From Lethocerus indicus (taxonomy: Eukaryota; Arthropoda; Insecta; Hemiptera; Belostomatidae): a DNA stretch of 64,000 nucleotides. Location of the stretch: contig JACDQD010000012.1 in assembly GCA_019843655.1 (NCBI GenBank), positions 930,001 through 994,000 on the forward strand. The letters run 5' to 3'. The position numbers and the translations under genes were made by a program. Of the stretch, positions 12,084-25,104 are shown in pieces. The notes below the pieces were generated by a model. It was given only the letters and a program-made list of their open reading frames with translations, was not told the DNA's origin and did no database searches. How positions within the stretch are numbered: position 1 is the stretch's first letter; each line of letters opens with the position of its first letter.

Positions 12084-12723
12084 GAATGTAGTGACTGATA
12101 AAATTGAAGCACATAGGAAAATTTATTGATTACTTCAACATTTTGTTATTAGAGTTTATCGAGCCACGAAATAGACGAGAAAATAGGATGATATATTCTG
12201 TCGCCTTTCAGGAAGAGACTACCGAGTTTTGTTAGCAATCCAGATTAAGTTGGTTCTTCCCTAGTAATAAATTCGTATGCGCAATTCGGCAGGGAAAATA
12301 GGCACGTAAAACATTTTGATTCAACGGAAGAGTTCATCTGGCTTCTACTGCGGTATGATCAGTGACAAATGTCCGGGTGTTTGGGCGTGCAGCTGGAACC
12401 AATTTTCTTACGGGCGGCACATGCCCCAAAAGACCACATCTGGACAACGGGATATGGCCTCGACAAAAACCGGTCTACAAAAAAAAAGAGTCCGGGGCGC
12501 CGTGCCGGCACGGATTACAGACTGGCCGAAATACGCCGGGTCTGTCGATCAGCACCCTCCCATAAAACCCTCAGTATATACACATAAACGTAGTTATTGG
12601 GACTTTACTTGAGAAACATTCGACGACGGTAGAGTACAAAAATCGGAATAGTGCCAATTCGGTTATACCGGGCCCCTAACCGCTGCCAACATCCATAAAT
12701 ACTTCAATCTGTCACTGGCGGGA

Positions 12724-12770
12724 TGCTACTTACGTTGGCAAGAGGCTGAGACCGGTCTAGACTAGGACCG
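12724..12770 (+). repeat. Hammerhead-like repeat, degenerate copy
   Basis: GCTACT, then a replaced core, TGGC, AGAGGCTGAGACCGGTCTAG and AGGACC line up with the consensus. The core CTGAAGA is lost and GAAA has become GAGA, so this copy should be inactive. Confidence 0.6.
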
Positions 12771-13181
12771 AATAAAAAACTGGAGGTAGGAAATCTCAAG
12801 AGCTAACAGTTCTCGGGTTTCTATTATTGTATCTTTCCGATGTTTATATCAACATCGTACAAAAAAACAAGTTTATTCAAGTCAATATATCCACGCAATG
12901 CAAAATGCAGAGGCCCTCCGTCCGGTATGCATGTATTAATCAAAATTTCTATATCTTCTATGATATGTTTATTTAAAGAAAAATTAAGATATTTAATCTT
13001 CTGTCCTCCGTTTAATATGAGTGAATGTAATTTACTGAATGGTATTGTCCAACAAATTAGAGCGCACCTGTGCACTAGCGACTACTGTCACAATTGAAAT
13101 ATTCCCCTACAGCAGTAACACGCGCACACTGCATGAAACATGTCTAGACACGCAAGTTCTCGAATTCATTTTCCTGTTAAC

Positions 13182-13182
<1 letters not shown>

Positions 13183-13228
<46 letters not shown>
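13183..13228. repeat. (TA)23 microsatellite
   Basis: An uninterrupted TA dinucleotide repeat follows CG at 13181-13182. The apparent YIYIYI peptide in overlapping open frames comes only from this repeat. Confidence 0.97.
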
Positions 13229-13230
<2 letters not shown>

Positions 13231-13360
13231 TTCAATTCCTTATTTGCATGTTGGCATCATAAAGATGATAGGACAAGATTCCCGAAGTGAAGCTCTTGAA
13301 AGTGTACCGAATATTTATGTAGTTGTCGAGAATTTCCTACTGATTAGAGAAAAGTCCATT

Positions 13361-13437
13361 GACTTTCGCTCTCAATATTTCCCGGCAACTGGTTCTTTAA
13401 CCTTTAATTCTGAACAAATTTATTCCTCTTCTTGGTG
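13361..13437 (-). mobile_element. LINE family A 3'-end fragment
   Basis: The reverse complement reads AGGAATAAA...TTCAGAA, TTAAAGGTTAAAGAACCAG, TTGCCGG and ATATTGAGAGCGAAAG. This matches the end of the LINE at 42015-42545 and its relatives at 17340, 47343 and 55152. Only the last coding bases and the start of the 3' UTR remain. Confidence 0.65.
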
Positions 13438-16400
13438 GGCCCATTTATGCAGCCGAAATTTTTACTTGGTGTCCCTACACCAATAATATCAATATCTCAA
13501 ACAAAGTGCCTCAGTAATTTATTGACCGAACGGCCTTTCATCGCTTAAATAAAACGAAATTATAAATCAAAATCAAAATATCACTGTTTCCTCTATTTGA
13601 AACACACCGAACGCTTCGCAGTTAGCCAGGTGTAATACACGATGTGAATTCCCTCGGGAGTTGTACGCTCGCGCTGTGAATTAACTTATTGAACAGCGGG
13701 TGATCTCATTGTTGAATAAATTCATTGATTGCGGACGCAGGAATGTTTCGCCCGTTCCAATCTACCCGCAGGTATTCCATTCATTAAAATAAAACTTTCC
13801 CCCCTCCCGCCACCTATCATTAGCGCTCCCATTCAATATTGTTTAGGCTTACACTCGAACACCGGAAGTTTTCCCAGCGGTGTTTATCGAGAGGTCTTTT
13901 GTAACGATCCTGTGAAAAATTAAGCGATTAATATTTATTTCGCACATCCTGACACGTGTATGTATCAGGCTCAAACACGGCATACCATTGGATATTATAC
14001 CGGTGTTCGCATAGATGAAGGTGAATGTCTATATTCGTTTCGTGATTCAGTGAAGAGACACTATAAATATCCGGAGTTAAGCCTAAATAGAAATGCATCA
14101 TACAATACTGCCCTGACCTTTCATCTGCATGTTACAGCGCTATCGCTGCGATGACGTCAATAAGGCCGATTGTTTTTTTTCTGCGCTATTTTTATTTTTT
14201 AATTAATTTCCCGCTGTTTATCGCAGAAGGAGCGCTAGATAGGTCGAATGCATTTCGTTGGGAAATAATTGAATCATAATTGTAAATAATACTGCACCCA
14301 ATGATGCGTGAATAAAAGTTTGGTAGGTATTGAAAAATCCCTATTCCTATCTGAAATAAGAGTTATTGAAAGCATCACCGATGGAAGATTTCATCTAACG
14401 TTAGTTAAATCAATTGCTGCAAATCAATTAAATACCAAATGGAGAATCCGACACTACCCCATCACGTGACATGTTTTCCTTGTATATAACAAAGTTGGGT
14501 TTATTATTATAGGGAGAAGCGGGAAACTGTTTCTAGTGGGTATACACAAGGGCGCAGACAAAAAACGCACACTTTCGAAACTCTCGAGTTGTTTACAAGA
14601 ACCGGACGGGCGGCAAGCCGTTTGAAATATTTCGAGTAAAGCGGTCTTTGAGATCAAGGTAAATGTTATAGGGTCGTCGGCCCAGTTTTCGTGAAACTGG
14701 AGGCGGCGGCTTTGATCGTTCACCCCGACGCGTGTTGACAGCGCCCGACCGGTAATTGCAATCGAACGGCGTTTAATCATTAGTCCGCGTAAACACCGTA
14801 CTTCCGCAGATCATTAATACAATTAACACGCGAGGGGGGGGGTCAATACTCGAAGCGTGGCGAATGGAAAATCGCGAGGTTTCGCTCCCGAGAGCGTTCG
14901 CGGACTCCGTTCTAGCCCCCCCCCCCACAGTTCGACTAATCCGGAGTAATCGAAATAGCGACTTGTTGACTTTCCAAATAAACTACTCGAGTCCCAAGCA
15001 TAGCATTAATTTCGGTGGCCCGCTCCCGAAGAGCTGCTGCCCCCATAAAGTGCGGACATAAGGCCGTAAACGTGGCCGGATGCCTAAATGAAATTACGGT
15101 AGGTCCGGGATGAGGAGCAATAACATTTTGGATTATACTTAATCAGTTTGATTCCTGATGGTCATAACAGTATTTTGCTATGGAATATTTTCCTTTCATT
15201 TCTTTTTATTATATAGTTCACAATCTGTTATTTTGTTCTCTTGTTCAATTATTTGTGGTTTATTAGGAACAAATTAGCTAACTCCCTCTAATATATTTAT
15301 ATTATTCAGAAATACGTAATTTTCCACATTTTTTCAAACTTTAAGATTATTACTTAGAAGCAGTTCAACACCTAGGCTTAATTAATAAGTAAAAAAGTTT
15401 AAAACGAATAAATATTAGAAAGCTCCACACGGCTTACATTTAAAACACTCCATCAGTCCGCAATATACCATACTTTTGGCAATTGTCCTACCGCCTATAT
15501 AAAGGACTCGTAAACTGGGGATATGAACAAATCAAAAAAAGTGATTTGTAAGATAGAGAGGGCAGAAAATGTCTTGTGGAACTCGTAACGTGCAAAAAAC
15601 GTTGTCGATGCACAACATGAGAAGACGATGAGTCACTTCTATGCAGAGTTGCAACGTACAACGATGAATTCCTCAACGAATAACAATGCGTACATTGGCG
15701 TGAAGATACAAAGAGCATCTAATTAAGTAACCCTAATTCATAGCTTAGCGGGTACAATTTTTTTATGTAAAGTTGTACTATAGTAGGTGCCAGACTTGTA
15801 CATAACTTCTCATTATTTAGTCAGCAACAGGGGGTGGGGCGAAGCGCAAACCACAGTGCGGTTTCGGTGTAACTTTGTGGGCTTGTAAATGGGAGGAGGA
15901 GCCAGATATTGACAGGGACTTTGGCACAAAGGGGTGCCAAGTGCGCGCGCTACTCCGACCAGCCGCTGGATAAACAAACCCGCCCCAAAACCTTTTCGGC
16001 AGTTCATCTAGTGGGAGTTCGTCCCGAGCACTTACTACTCATGTAACCGGATCCTGTGTACACACAGCGATGTCAGATGTTTCTATTATACTCATTAATT
16101 TATACCAACAGTTTTAGTCCATTCTCTCTTGTTATTGCCTGATGACTGGACCTTCAACCTTTCTGAACTAATTTCTCGCAGTCGGTTTCTCCACGAGATC
16201 CTTCGTTAGGGACTCTTCTCGTTTCCCAGCAAAGGACCCTATCTCTCCAATATAATCCTCCAAGATACACAAAACTCTGGCATAATCCTCAAATCAATAC
16301 CCTAAACAAAGCCCCCATTCCATAATTCCTTCCTTAGCCTTTCGGGGAGCGTACGCCATTCGAATTTCGAAATAGGCACTATGACGAATATACGGGAATA

Positions 16401-17339
16401 GCTAGAAGCCCAGATGACTATAGTAAACGTCCAAATCCTTCCTCTATCAATATTTTTCTCCGATGACCTCGTTGCTAATTTAAAAAAAAATAAAAATAGC
16501 TCGCTGTCTCTTCTCTCGTGTTTGTCAAACTATCTCTAAACAAGGGACCGATGAAAGTGGGTGTGATGCCTCAACCTAAACAGAGATCGAAGCGTAATAT
16601 CTGGGACGTGGCCGGGTGTCTAAACGCCGAAGTTGAGAGACACAGTGACGACGGGGCCCCGAGAAGTGGGCCTTCCCGAAATACCCCAACTAGGCCAACC
16701 GATGTATATTTGCCCAACCGACCAATCGGACAACTGTAAACAGTGGACCCACTCTGCGGCACTTCTAAAAATGCCAGCGCGCTTCGCTTTCAACTTGGGC
16801 GGACGATTATTACGAACGCGAATCTGGGGGGCAAGTCTTATTATCGCTTTCGGGAAGCGGTTGGACGACACGGGAATTCGAAGGAGCAAAGAGGACTTCC
16901 GAAAATGTCCCATGCCTATACCGCACACTTACACGATTGCCCAATCGGAGAGGTTCAAACATTTAAAAAATCCCACACGGACAACTGAATGAATGCACTT
17001 AATGAATATTAAGAGTTTTAATACGTCAAAAAAAAAAGAAATTCATTGCACACATTTCAATAATAGCGTCACAACTGTAGCACCATCTAGACATGAAGAT
17101 TTTAGTCTGTAACCCACAGAATTTGAAGGAAATTTTCACAGGCCTGCGATCGAAAAATAAGGCAAATCGATTAACAATACGATTTAACCTGAATTTCAGA
17201 ACCGGCGGCTCGAAGAAGTGCACGAACACCGAGAACCGTGCGCGAATAGTAGAACATTATTCACCGCGAACTAAAAACAACAGTTGTCCATTCGGGGCTA
17301 AAAATAACTCTGTTGGCAGCCCCAGTAGCGTGTAGTACC
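13438..17339. other. Non-coding stretch
   Basis: No gene recognised. A run of eleven C lies at 14916-14926. Open frames at 14454-14780 (minus) and 16633-16992 (plus, 119 codons) overlap other open frames on both strands, resemble no known family and sit in CpG-rich DNA. I treat them as chance frames or unidentified transposon relics. Confidence 0.45.
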
Positions 17340-17522
17340 GCTAGCGAAGATTCGGCAGCGGTTGAAACCGATGGCAAGAATGAACCCTCGCGACAGGGAG
17401 AAATAAATTAGTTGAGAAGTAAAGGTTAAAGTACCAGTCACCAGGCAGTATTGAGAGCGAAAATTTCACACTTGCCAATAAGAAGAGAGAATGAACTAAA
17501 ATTATAGACAATAGTGCATCAG
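17340..17522 (+). mobile_element. LINE family A 3'-end fragment
   Basis: The copy opens with CTAGCGAAGATTCGGCA, matching the LINE copies at about 42316 and 47346. It continues through AAATAAATTAGTTGAGAAG, AAGGTTAAAGTACCAGTC, CAGGCAGTATTGAGAGCGA and GAGAGAATGAACTAAA. The plus strand is the LINE sense strand. A minus-strand open frame here (17341-17574) is an antisense shadow. A degenerate hammerhead-like repeat follows at 17692 in the same orientation. Confidence 0.7.
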
Positions 17523-17691
17523 TGTATCCTTTCCTTGTTTTGTTTATACTAAAAACGTGTATTTTTGTGCACATTTAAAGATAAATAATTAATTCGCGTA
17601 ATAAAAATTTTTTAAACAAAAAAAGTAACCCTAGGAGTGCCTAACAGTGCACACAATATGCACCAGACACGCCTCACTGATATGACACCCG

Positions 17692-17745
17692 GAGATATCG
17701 AGGATGGCGAGACGCCGAAACTGGTTTGGGACGAAATCGACGCGT
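17692..17745 (+). repeat. Hammerhead-like repeat, degenerate copy
   Basis: GAGGATGGCGAGACGCCGAA followed by ACTGGTTTGGGACGAAATCG matches the repeat. The core CTGAAGA has decayed to TCGAGGA, while GGC/GCC and GAAA remain. It lies about 170 bp past a LINE family A fragment in the same orientation. Confidence 0.6.
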
Positions 17746-19974
17746 GTAGATGAACCGAGTATTCGCCTCATTCACACCTGACCGTGGCGCTACAAATGAC
17801 TTTACACACGGTCATGTTATTTTCTGGTCGGGTTGTATCGTACGCTTACGGCTACTCAAAACACGTCGGCATTCTCACGCGGGGTTTTGAAACAGGAAAC
17901 CAACCATTTCAGCGTTCAGCAACTCCCGAGTACAAAACCGTTTAAAACTTCTTTTAAAATCGTATCCTTTTTGTTCTTCCCGCAATCGAGAATGTTTCAT
18001 GGGAATCGGCGTTGGCGTTCGGACGGACGAACGAGCCTGGAATATTCTTAAATTCTCAGCCCACGATTCGAGATAAATCTTAAGATCCGCTGACGGTATT
18101 TCGCGTCGGTCGGCATATCTACAGATCTAGGAGCTCCGTACATTATAACAGCTGAGTTGGCTGAACAAAAGGTGCACAATAAACACATCTCCATTCTCTA
18201 TCTCGAATTATTTCAATAATTAACTCTTATAGCAATAAACAGCTCTAATTTAACTAAAGTTAAATAACGTTTATATATAGACAGGCTTTTAAATATTAAA
18301 GTGGCCGCAATCCAAACATTTCTTATGAATATTTAATAGCCTCCAATTCAGACGTTCTGTAATTCCAGAATATTGAAACACTTCTTTATTCACTTACACC
18401 TTTAGAATAAAAATACTTGAATATCTTTTTCTAATTGGTTGAATAAAAATCCACTGTTGTTTTTTTATATAGGTTGGAATTTATGTTACACACCTTTAAT
18501 TCAGAAAATGCTATTTGCGTCTAAACTAAATATGTTATAACAAAATGCTACTGACAATGTAAATAAGATTAGGACGAAATAGAAAGCATGAGCGACTACA
18601 ATACTCAACTAAAACCCTTGTTAATAATTTTAATATTAGTAATTTTTATTTCAGGTCATTAATATAAAGAGCGCTATTTAAAAACAATGATTAAAATAAT
18701 GAATTCGAAAGGGCATCCCAGTATTGAATAAGGAAGGAGGACCCTTTCGTTTCTCTCGTCTGAGAAGACTTTTTTTTCAACATGGGAACGATCCGCGTGA
18801 TAAGGGCGGGCGCGAGATAAGCTTAGTACACTCCGTCCCCGGCCGGAGCCATTATTCAAACTTATAATAAAAAGCGTAGGCTGTGGTGGTTTACCAACAC
18901 AGCGTTTCCCATTATGCGATTAGCCTCGGAGATTAAAATAATTAACAAAAATTAGAAAAAAAAAATAGGAAGTGTTTTCACGTTCACGCAGAACGTGCCG
19001 CGTTTCACTATTCATTCCGGACAATATTTTTTCCTCTCAATTAGACTGATAACTGACATTTGAATTCCAAACAGGGTGTGTTTATATACGTAGGGAAATT
19101 TCTAGACATAGGGAAACGTCCGCAAAAAGTGTTATCGTGACTCGTGTGACTGAGTGGGACCTTAATTTAAAGAAAACTAAGGGGGTGTTGACTGAAGAGT
19201 CAACCCCACTCCCCAAAAAAATTAAAATGAAATCGATTTCAGTCGAAACCTCAACAGGAAAGATTTCCTTAGTGTAAGTATGTTCCATGGTGCGAATGTT
19301 CGTATTACAAATTAGGCAACGGTGGAACGAAAATTTCAATGGAAATTTCCGGTCCATCAGAAAAAAGTTCATTGAATACTGCGTGAATCTGTCCTAAAAA
19401 TTGAAAATAAAACCATTTCGGTGAAAGGTTTTTAGATGGAAAGGCGCTGTTAGCTGTCCACACTGGTGGTATAATAAATCGTTTAAATGAACGGAAACTT
19501 TTACGGAAGATAAGTAATAACGGTAACCAATCAAGATCTGTACATTAATATACAACTCGGTATGAAAGTTCCCATTAGAAATTAGTCATAGCTCTAAACT
19601 GTAATTAGTTTTTATCACTCTTTTCTCATCTGCCGAGGAGGGGAGCAAAGGGGGGATTTTTCTCTCCCCATCGTTTGTTCCCCACCCGCCCGCCCTTTCA
19701 CTCCCTCTACTGACTGTCGCCGTTCGGAGTCTGTTAGCGAGAGCACCACGCTCAATCCCCGCCAGGATGGTTCGGGGACCTGCGGGTTCAATAGCCCTGC
19801 AACACTGACGTCATCGGGCACGTACACGGACACACACCGGCAGACGGTGAAGCACGTGTACGCTGCACACACACGCGGGGGGCACAGCTCGAACCCGAGT
19901 TCCTTCCACAATCCGGCCTGTTTACCAGATCCAGTCGTAAACTTGCTTTTTACTCCTGGACCCTCCTGTCGGTA
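17746..19974. other. Non-coding stretch
   Basis: No gene recognised. An imperfect hairpin (GGGG-T-GTTGACT, loop GAAG, AGTCAACCCC) lies at 19182-19207. From about 19640 the DNA becomes GC-rich up to the jockey-type LINE fragment. The segment 18150-18660 is AT-rich and featureless. Confidence 0.5.
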
Positions 19975-20480
19975 GCCCCCGGACCGTTTATCAAAAGCTG
20001 TTTTTAATTCGAAACACACGTGGAATCCCCACACCCAACTGAAAAGAACAGATCTAAATCGTAAATTTGGACTGTTCAGAGCCCTTTTGAAAAGGACATC
20101 AAAACTGCCAATAGCCAACAAACTGACAATATATAAAGCTATACTAAAACCGACACAGACATACGGAATAGAACTATGGGGTTCCGCCAAGAAATCCGAC
20201 ATCGCTCGCATCCAAACATTCCAGTCAAAAGTCCTTCTTACCATCCTTAATGCTCCCCGGTATGTTTCTAACCGAACAATCCATAATGACCTCAATATAC
20301 CGACAGTCGACGAAGTCGCAAAATCACGCTTCCTTAAATTCCCTTCCCGCCACCCTCCACATCCAAATCCACTCGTTCAGTCCCTTTCCTCTTTTACCCA
20401 CCCATTATCCTCCCCGCGTCGGCTTAAACGCCACCGGCCTAGAGACTTTCTGTAGGCCGGATACAGTTCAAAAAAATAAA
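19975..20480 (+). mobile_element. 5'-truncated jockey-type LINE, ORF2 C-terminal end
   Basis: The plus-strand frame, open from about 19976 to the stop at 20453-20455, encodes the end of a jockey-clade reverse transcriptase polyprotein. Visible landmarks are TWNPHTQLKR, LNRKFGLFRALLKRTSKLP, YKAILKPTQTYGIELWGSA, FQSKVL, NAPRYVSNRTIHNDLNIPTV, HPNPL and the terminal RRLKRHRPRDFL. These match the thumb and post-RT region of jockey elements. The catalytic palm (FADD) is absent because the copy is 5'-truncated. The frame has no ATG start, only an internal TTG. A likely indel lies near 20335, where the protein after SRFLKFPSR departs from the family. A short A-rich tail (CAAAAAAATAAAA) follows. The fragment cannot be mobile. 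Confidence 0.8.
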
Positions 20481-23194
20481 ATACTCTAACCCTTTGGCCT
20501 CTTTCCGCAACGGTGAAGGCCAACATGATACAGGAAGTGCCATTAATATATTAATACAATTTAATAGTGCTAACATTCATCCGGCAAATGGTATATACGT
20601 TGAATACGTAAGTTAATTTCATTACAACGATAACGAATGGAATTGAACCCCCGCTAGCGAATTAATATATAACAGTCTAATTCATAAGCGTCACTGTAAT
20701 AAAAGCTAACCAAAGCCATCATTCCGCTCTTTCAATTCAACTGCTTCCTTCCAGAATTTCCCGAGCTCGGCCTTAAGCGGAAATGATCACGTGACTTCCT
20801 CACTACCGGAGGGCAGGAGCAGGCGTACTATCACTTTGCAGTTTCTCCCTTCATTATCAACGCAAGCACACAGTAAACAAATGCTATAGTCCTGATGTAA
20901 AACTGTCTTGGTTTCTCCTCATCAAGCTGAGAATATATACTGTTGATCCATACTGACCAATCTGACAGTGGCATAATACCGCCAGCTAATCATCTAGCGC
21001 TGCATTCTACCGCGAAGAGCCTAACCGGAGACAACGCCCAACCAACAATCTACAGTGTCACGCGGCAATGGACGCGTCAAAACGATATTCTGGAATATTA
21101 ACTTGAACCGGGCGTATAGTGTGGAAAGTATTTGGCCAGTGTGAACTGTCCGGTCCCACGGTGCCGACACTTCCGGCGTAGGGCTGCTCGACCGCAACGA
21201 CCGCATCCCAGCCTCAATGTTCACACATAAAATGTCGTTTACAACATTTTAAAATAATCTGACCGAAAAAAATATATAGATAACAATACAGTTAAATAGC
21301 AGTAATGGAAGAAAATAATTATGATGATTAGATAATATGATATCGTTCCTCTTTTTCCCGCTAATCTTCTATCTTCCCAAACTATAGCATTGTGGGATTA
21401 TTCAACTATTTTTCGCTGATTGAAAATTATTAAATTATTAATTTCTAATAGCAAAAATTTTAGGAACTGTAATGTAAAAATCAATTCGTAATATCGTAAT
21501 AAATTTTCCTTATTACTATGAGTTAATAGCGATAAATTGTAGATGCGTTGACTCCTGGCTATTCGAACCACTAAGCCCTACCGAACCCCAATAGACTTTA
21601 TTTTTATTTATGTACCGACTCGGTTAATGAAGCCGTCGCACTGTACACTGCTTAATAGGTGGCCGGGATTGTCTGAATTAATAGGGGAGGATATAAGCGC
21701 GATAAGGAAAACAAATAAAGAAAAAAATACGCGCCGAAACAAAACCCCGAGACGAAAACGAGACCCCGAGCGTGTTAAATTGTAGAGAATACGGCCCAAG
21801 TGTGACCGGAACGTATAAACGGGTGGGATGTGGCAGTAGGAGGGGCGAGCGGGAGGGGGAGAGAAACGTAATTTTACGGTTATACTGGCCACGACAAACC
21901 CGGGGGACTAATATTACGTGCACAGTGCGCAACTGTCGCACCCTTTACTGCGCTATGCTTTGCGATATTAAAAAAATGAGACGACAACGTTAACAACCGG
22001 CACTATGCACGGGATTATACAATGGATTCCCCCGCTAATATAAGGTTTCTGGGTACTTCGGCCTGCCAGTTTCCTGAATATGCACCTGCGTATTCATCGG
22101 TAAAAAAAATACAATTTCTCATAGACAGTATCCTCACCCCCACGGGAATAAGTTTGAAAATACGCAGGATAAAATATGGTAGAAATAAATTCAATTCAAC
22201 TAGTTTCAAACTAATAACAGCAATCCGACTAAAAGCGCGATTCATTTTAGATACTCCAGAAATTCTAAAGTCATATATTTAGAAGAACAGCAAAATACCA
22301 ACGCAGGAGCAGAATACAAACTGTTTTTCAGAATCATTTTGGCTTCTGCTCGTAGCCAATAGAACAGCCGAGTGATCTTAACATATAATTCTAGACCAGT
22401 CTAGAATGCTGTCTAAATACTCATAAGATGTTAAAATGTACAAATTAAGGCATTCGGTTGGGTGTCCGCGACAATTTGAATGATCCTCCATCGGCTAGAC
22501 CGGTTTCACCTTTTTGCCATATACAAAAAGCCTAAGTAAGTAAGTACCTTACTATTTTTTGTATCGCGTGCAAGCTTTTTCCAATATTCGCATTCAATAC
22601 CTGCCCAGTCTTACGAGAATGAGGTCTTGGTGAATGTTGGCGGACATAGTAGCTAAAAACTAGCCTATGCAAGCCATACTAATTATTATAGGTATTTATT
22701 GACCCAATAAATTTTTCTGGTCCCACTTTTACTATAATTGAATCTGGAAGTACGATTATCGATATCTGCACTGGGCTTCTCTTGTTAACGGTTGAGGGTT
22801 CGAGAACCAGTCGCGGAAGATCAGCCGCGTTCGATCAACCGGCAGAACATAGACATTAGCCGGCCACAATGGCGTAGCGCCAATTATCTAAAATTTCTAT
22901 CGGCCGTTGGAAAATTACACCCTTATTAGGGGGGACTCCGTTCGCGATTCGTGAGGGAGACGCGCGCGCGCTATCGGCCGTACGCATCTGGTCTGTTTAC
23001 CGGGCCATAATTGTCACTGGTAACACGGAACCGAAGAGCAACAGAGCCAGTGTCTGTACACCATCGACGTTGGCGATAACGTCATAAACGAGCGATAAAA
23101 CGCCGGGCAGGGTCGGACGACAAATGCCGATTCGGATTCCACTTTCCGGCCTAATCGAAGTGGCTGCACACCAACGATATACATCAGAGTATTT
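20481..23194. other. Non-coding stretch
   Basis: No gene recognised. TTGGCC and GGCCAA flank a loop at about 20501-20524, just past the LINE end. A perfect 9-bp palindromic stem (ATTCTAGAC-CA-GTCTAGAAT) lies at 22388-22407, close to a hammerhead-like fragment that shares its CTAGAC word. The segment 21240-21540 is AT-rich. Confidence 0.45.
22491..22522 (-). repeat. Hammerhead-like repeat, partial copy
   Basis: The minus strand reads ATGGCAAAAAGGTGAAACC and GGTCTAGCCGA. The GAAACCGGTCTAGC block is intact, but the upstream core is missing. Confidence 0.55.
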
Positions 23195-23280
23195 GCCAGT
23201 CACCGTCGCAATATCCAGGCAGTATTGAGAGTAAAACATTCACGCATGCCAACTGAGAAGAGATAATGAACTAATGAATA
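23195..23280 (+). mobile_element. LINE family A 3'-end fragment
   Basis: GCCAGTCACCGTCGC, CCAGGCAGTATTGAGAG, TTCACGCATGCCAACTGAG and AAGAGATAATGAACTAA match the 3' end of LINE family A. No upstream coding part is recognisable. Confidence 0.65.
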
Positions 23281-24302
23281 GAAAAAAGAAAAACATTTCC
23301 AAAATTGTCTTTTGGTCATCCTCAATACTTGTTGCAGTATCAAGTTACCCCGTCGGCAATTGGAAACCCCACCGCGGTAATGAGCTAAGATCTGTTTATT
23401 TAAACATCAATTAAGTGGAGACATAAGATAAACTAGACGAAAGAGTTTTAATTGCTCGCAGGTCTGAATTACGAACCCCACGAGAGACATGTACAAAAAA
23501 TGGTTTATCTAATACTCGGCTAGCTCATTTCGATAAATGGGCTGTCGGGGTACTTTAGAGTAGAATAACGACGATTTTTGTTTTTCTACAAAATTTATTT
23601 ATTACCGAAAGTCGTTAACACGTATCGCGTTAACATTGGCCCGTCAGTGTCGCAGAGCCTTCGAAAACAGATACCAGGAAAGGTGGTGGGCACATGCCAC
23701 GTTGCAGGAAAGTTGTTATGTACCGCATTTGCAATTCAACGTTTAATATTTCAGTCCACACATGACGAACGGGCGCAGACATATGCCGCGATCGGGATTC
23801 AATTATCTCGTGGGGGATGCGTCATCATGCGTTCAGACATGCGATGAAGCTCCGCCGGCAATACTAAAATATAGCCGCCGGACATAATAAATGCCCTTTG
23901 ATCCTAAACATGACACGTTTTTGTTCCTACTGCTCTTGTTCAACTGTTTAATACTTGTATGTGCGTGTAAATGTATATGTCTAGAGACTATATTTACATC
24001 CAAAACATCTACAGCAATTGTATTGCTGTATCGAAGGGGGGAAAAATACACAGACGCGAGAACCCATGAAATCCCGAAAATTCCTCCTAAATGTTTAATT
24101 ACTGTTCAAGTAGCTTGGGCTATGTCAAGGGGCAATAATAGAAATTTCGCATTGCCAAAGGTGCAATTGCACAAAGGCCAAGTACTTTATCTTATTAATT
24201 ATCCGCGAATGTTTACAAATATTTGTTAATATAAACAAAACGCAGAAAGGATCAACGGGGTATTGGCTACATTTTTATTGCGGTATGTGAAATCTTTTTT
24301 TG
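23281..24302. other. Non-coding stretch
   Basis: Open frames of 89 codons (23578-23847, plus) and 112 codons (23891-24229, plus) show no motif and resemble no family I know. A pair of LINE family A fragments brackets this interval. I see nothing else that can be supported. Confidence 0.4.
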
Positions 24303-24520
24303 GTTTATTCTCTCTTCTGGTTGGCATGTGTGAAAGTATTGCTCTCAATACTGCCTGGCGACCGATTCTTTAATCTTTACTTCTAAATTGATTTATTACT
24401 TTTCCTGTTTTACGAGCAAGTGGGGGCGTTCGCGTTGTCTACTGACGGTTGGGGAAAGCTCGCAGGCCTTAATCCACTTGTCTGGAGATAGTGTACAGCC
24501 GGGGAAAAAACCTTCCTGTG
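24303..24520 (-). mobile_element. LINE family A fragment with part of the C-terminal ORF
   Basis: On the minus strand this copy runs from a coding relic (about 24520-24430, including ACAAGTGGATTAAGGCCTG, read as TSGLRP) to the family A tail (24400-24303, with CGCCAGGCAGTATTGAGAGC and CATGCCAACCAGAAGAGAG). The relic corresponds to YDETGLRP in the copy at 42015-42545. This ties two otherwise separate repeat blocks to one element. Confidence 0.65.
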
Positions 24521-24861
24521 AGCTGGAAAGTGTTGCCTTAAAAGCGCCTCACTTGCCCACAGCTGTCAAATGGGATATCACGAGATTCGATTCGAAAACG
24601 TAGCGCGGATTTTTCTTTCCCGATGTTTTTTGATGGTTGAAGGCGCCGGAACTTTTATCGACGTTTCGCACCTGCGGTCCTTCTTCCCCCACCCTCATCC
24701 GAAGGGAGATTTTTCGGACGCCGTAGGAACCCGAGGGAGGCGAGAACGGCGGGAAGACAGAATAAAACCGGTAATCCAAGGCAAACCGGGGGAGTTGAAA
24801 AAGAATACTTTCTCGGAAAAGAGCCGGGACAGGAGAGGAATGCCGCCGCATCGAGATAGGG

Positions 24862-24888
24862 GGAGAGGGAGAGAGAGAGAGAGAGAGA
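24862..24888. repeat. GA-rich simple repeat
   Basis: A purine tract with ten uninterrupted GA units at 24869-24888, preceded by GGGAGAGG. Confidence 0.9.
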
Positions 24889-24956
24889 CACAGGGCGTTT
24901 AAGTACACAGCATCCCGGGGCAGGCTCTTAATCCATTTTTATGGAACGCCACGTTT

Positions 24957-24988
24957 GTTTGGACGTCCGCCACTCGAAACGTCCAAAC
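24957..24988. repeat. Perfect 10-bp inverted repeat
   Basis: GTTTGGACGT (24957-24966) and ACGTCCAAAC (24979-24988) are exact reverse complements separated by 12 nt. They could form a hairpin. No flanking target duplication or gene is apparent. Confidence 0.8.
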
Positions 24989-25104
24989 AGGAATATCAAC
25001 ATCTTATAGAGCCCGATTCAATCAGTTTCTCTTTCGGCGCCCGCTACCCTGGGCCTACATTTTAGAGACAGGACAAAAACAAGCCACTCAATGCAACAAT
25101 CATA

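Noticed and set aside
13039..13290. Open frames encoding runs of YIYIYI.
   Set aside because: The peptide is the translation of the (TA)23 microsatellite. The same applies to the minus-strand frame over 25786-25831.
14916..14926. C and G homopolymer runs (also 25456-25466 and 33728-33737), considered as G-quadruplex sites.
   Set aside because: Each is a single run without the four spaced G-tracts needed for a standard intramolecular quadruplex.
16633..16992. A 119-codon plus-strand frame with several overlapping frames on both strands.
   Set aside because: High CpG and few stops in all frames explain the open frames, and no family resemblance was seen.
19615..20295. A 226-codon minus-strand open frame, the longest in the window.
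   Set aside because: Its upstream part is antisense to the jockey-type reverse transcriptase fragment at 19975-20480. The rest is GC-rich sequence with no domain, so it is a shadow frame.
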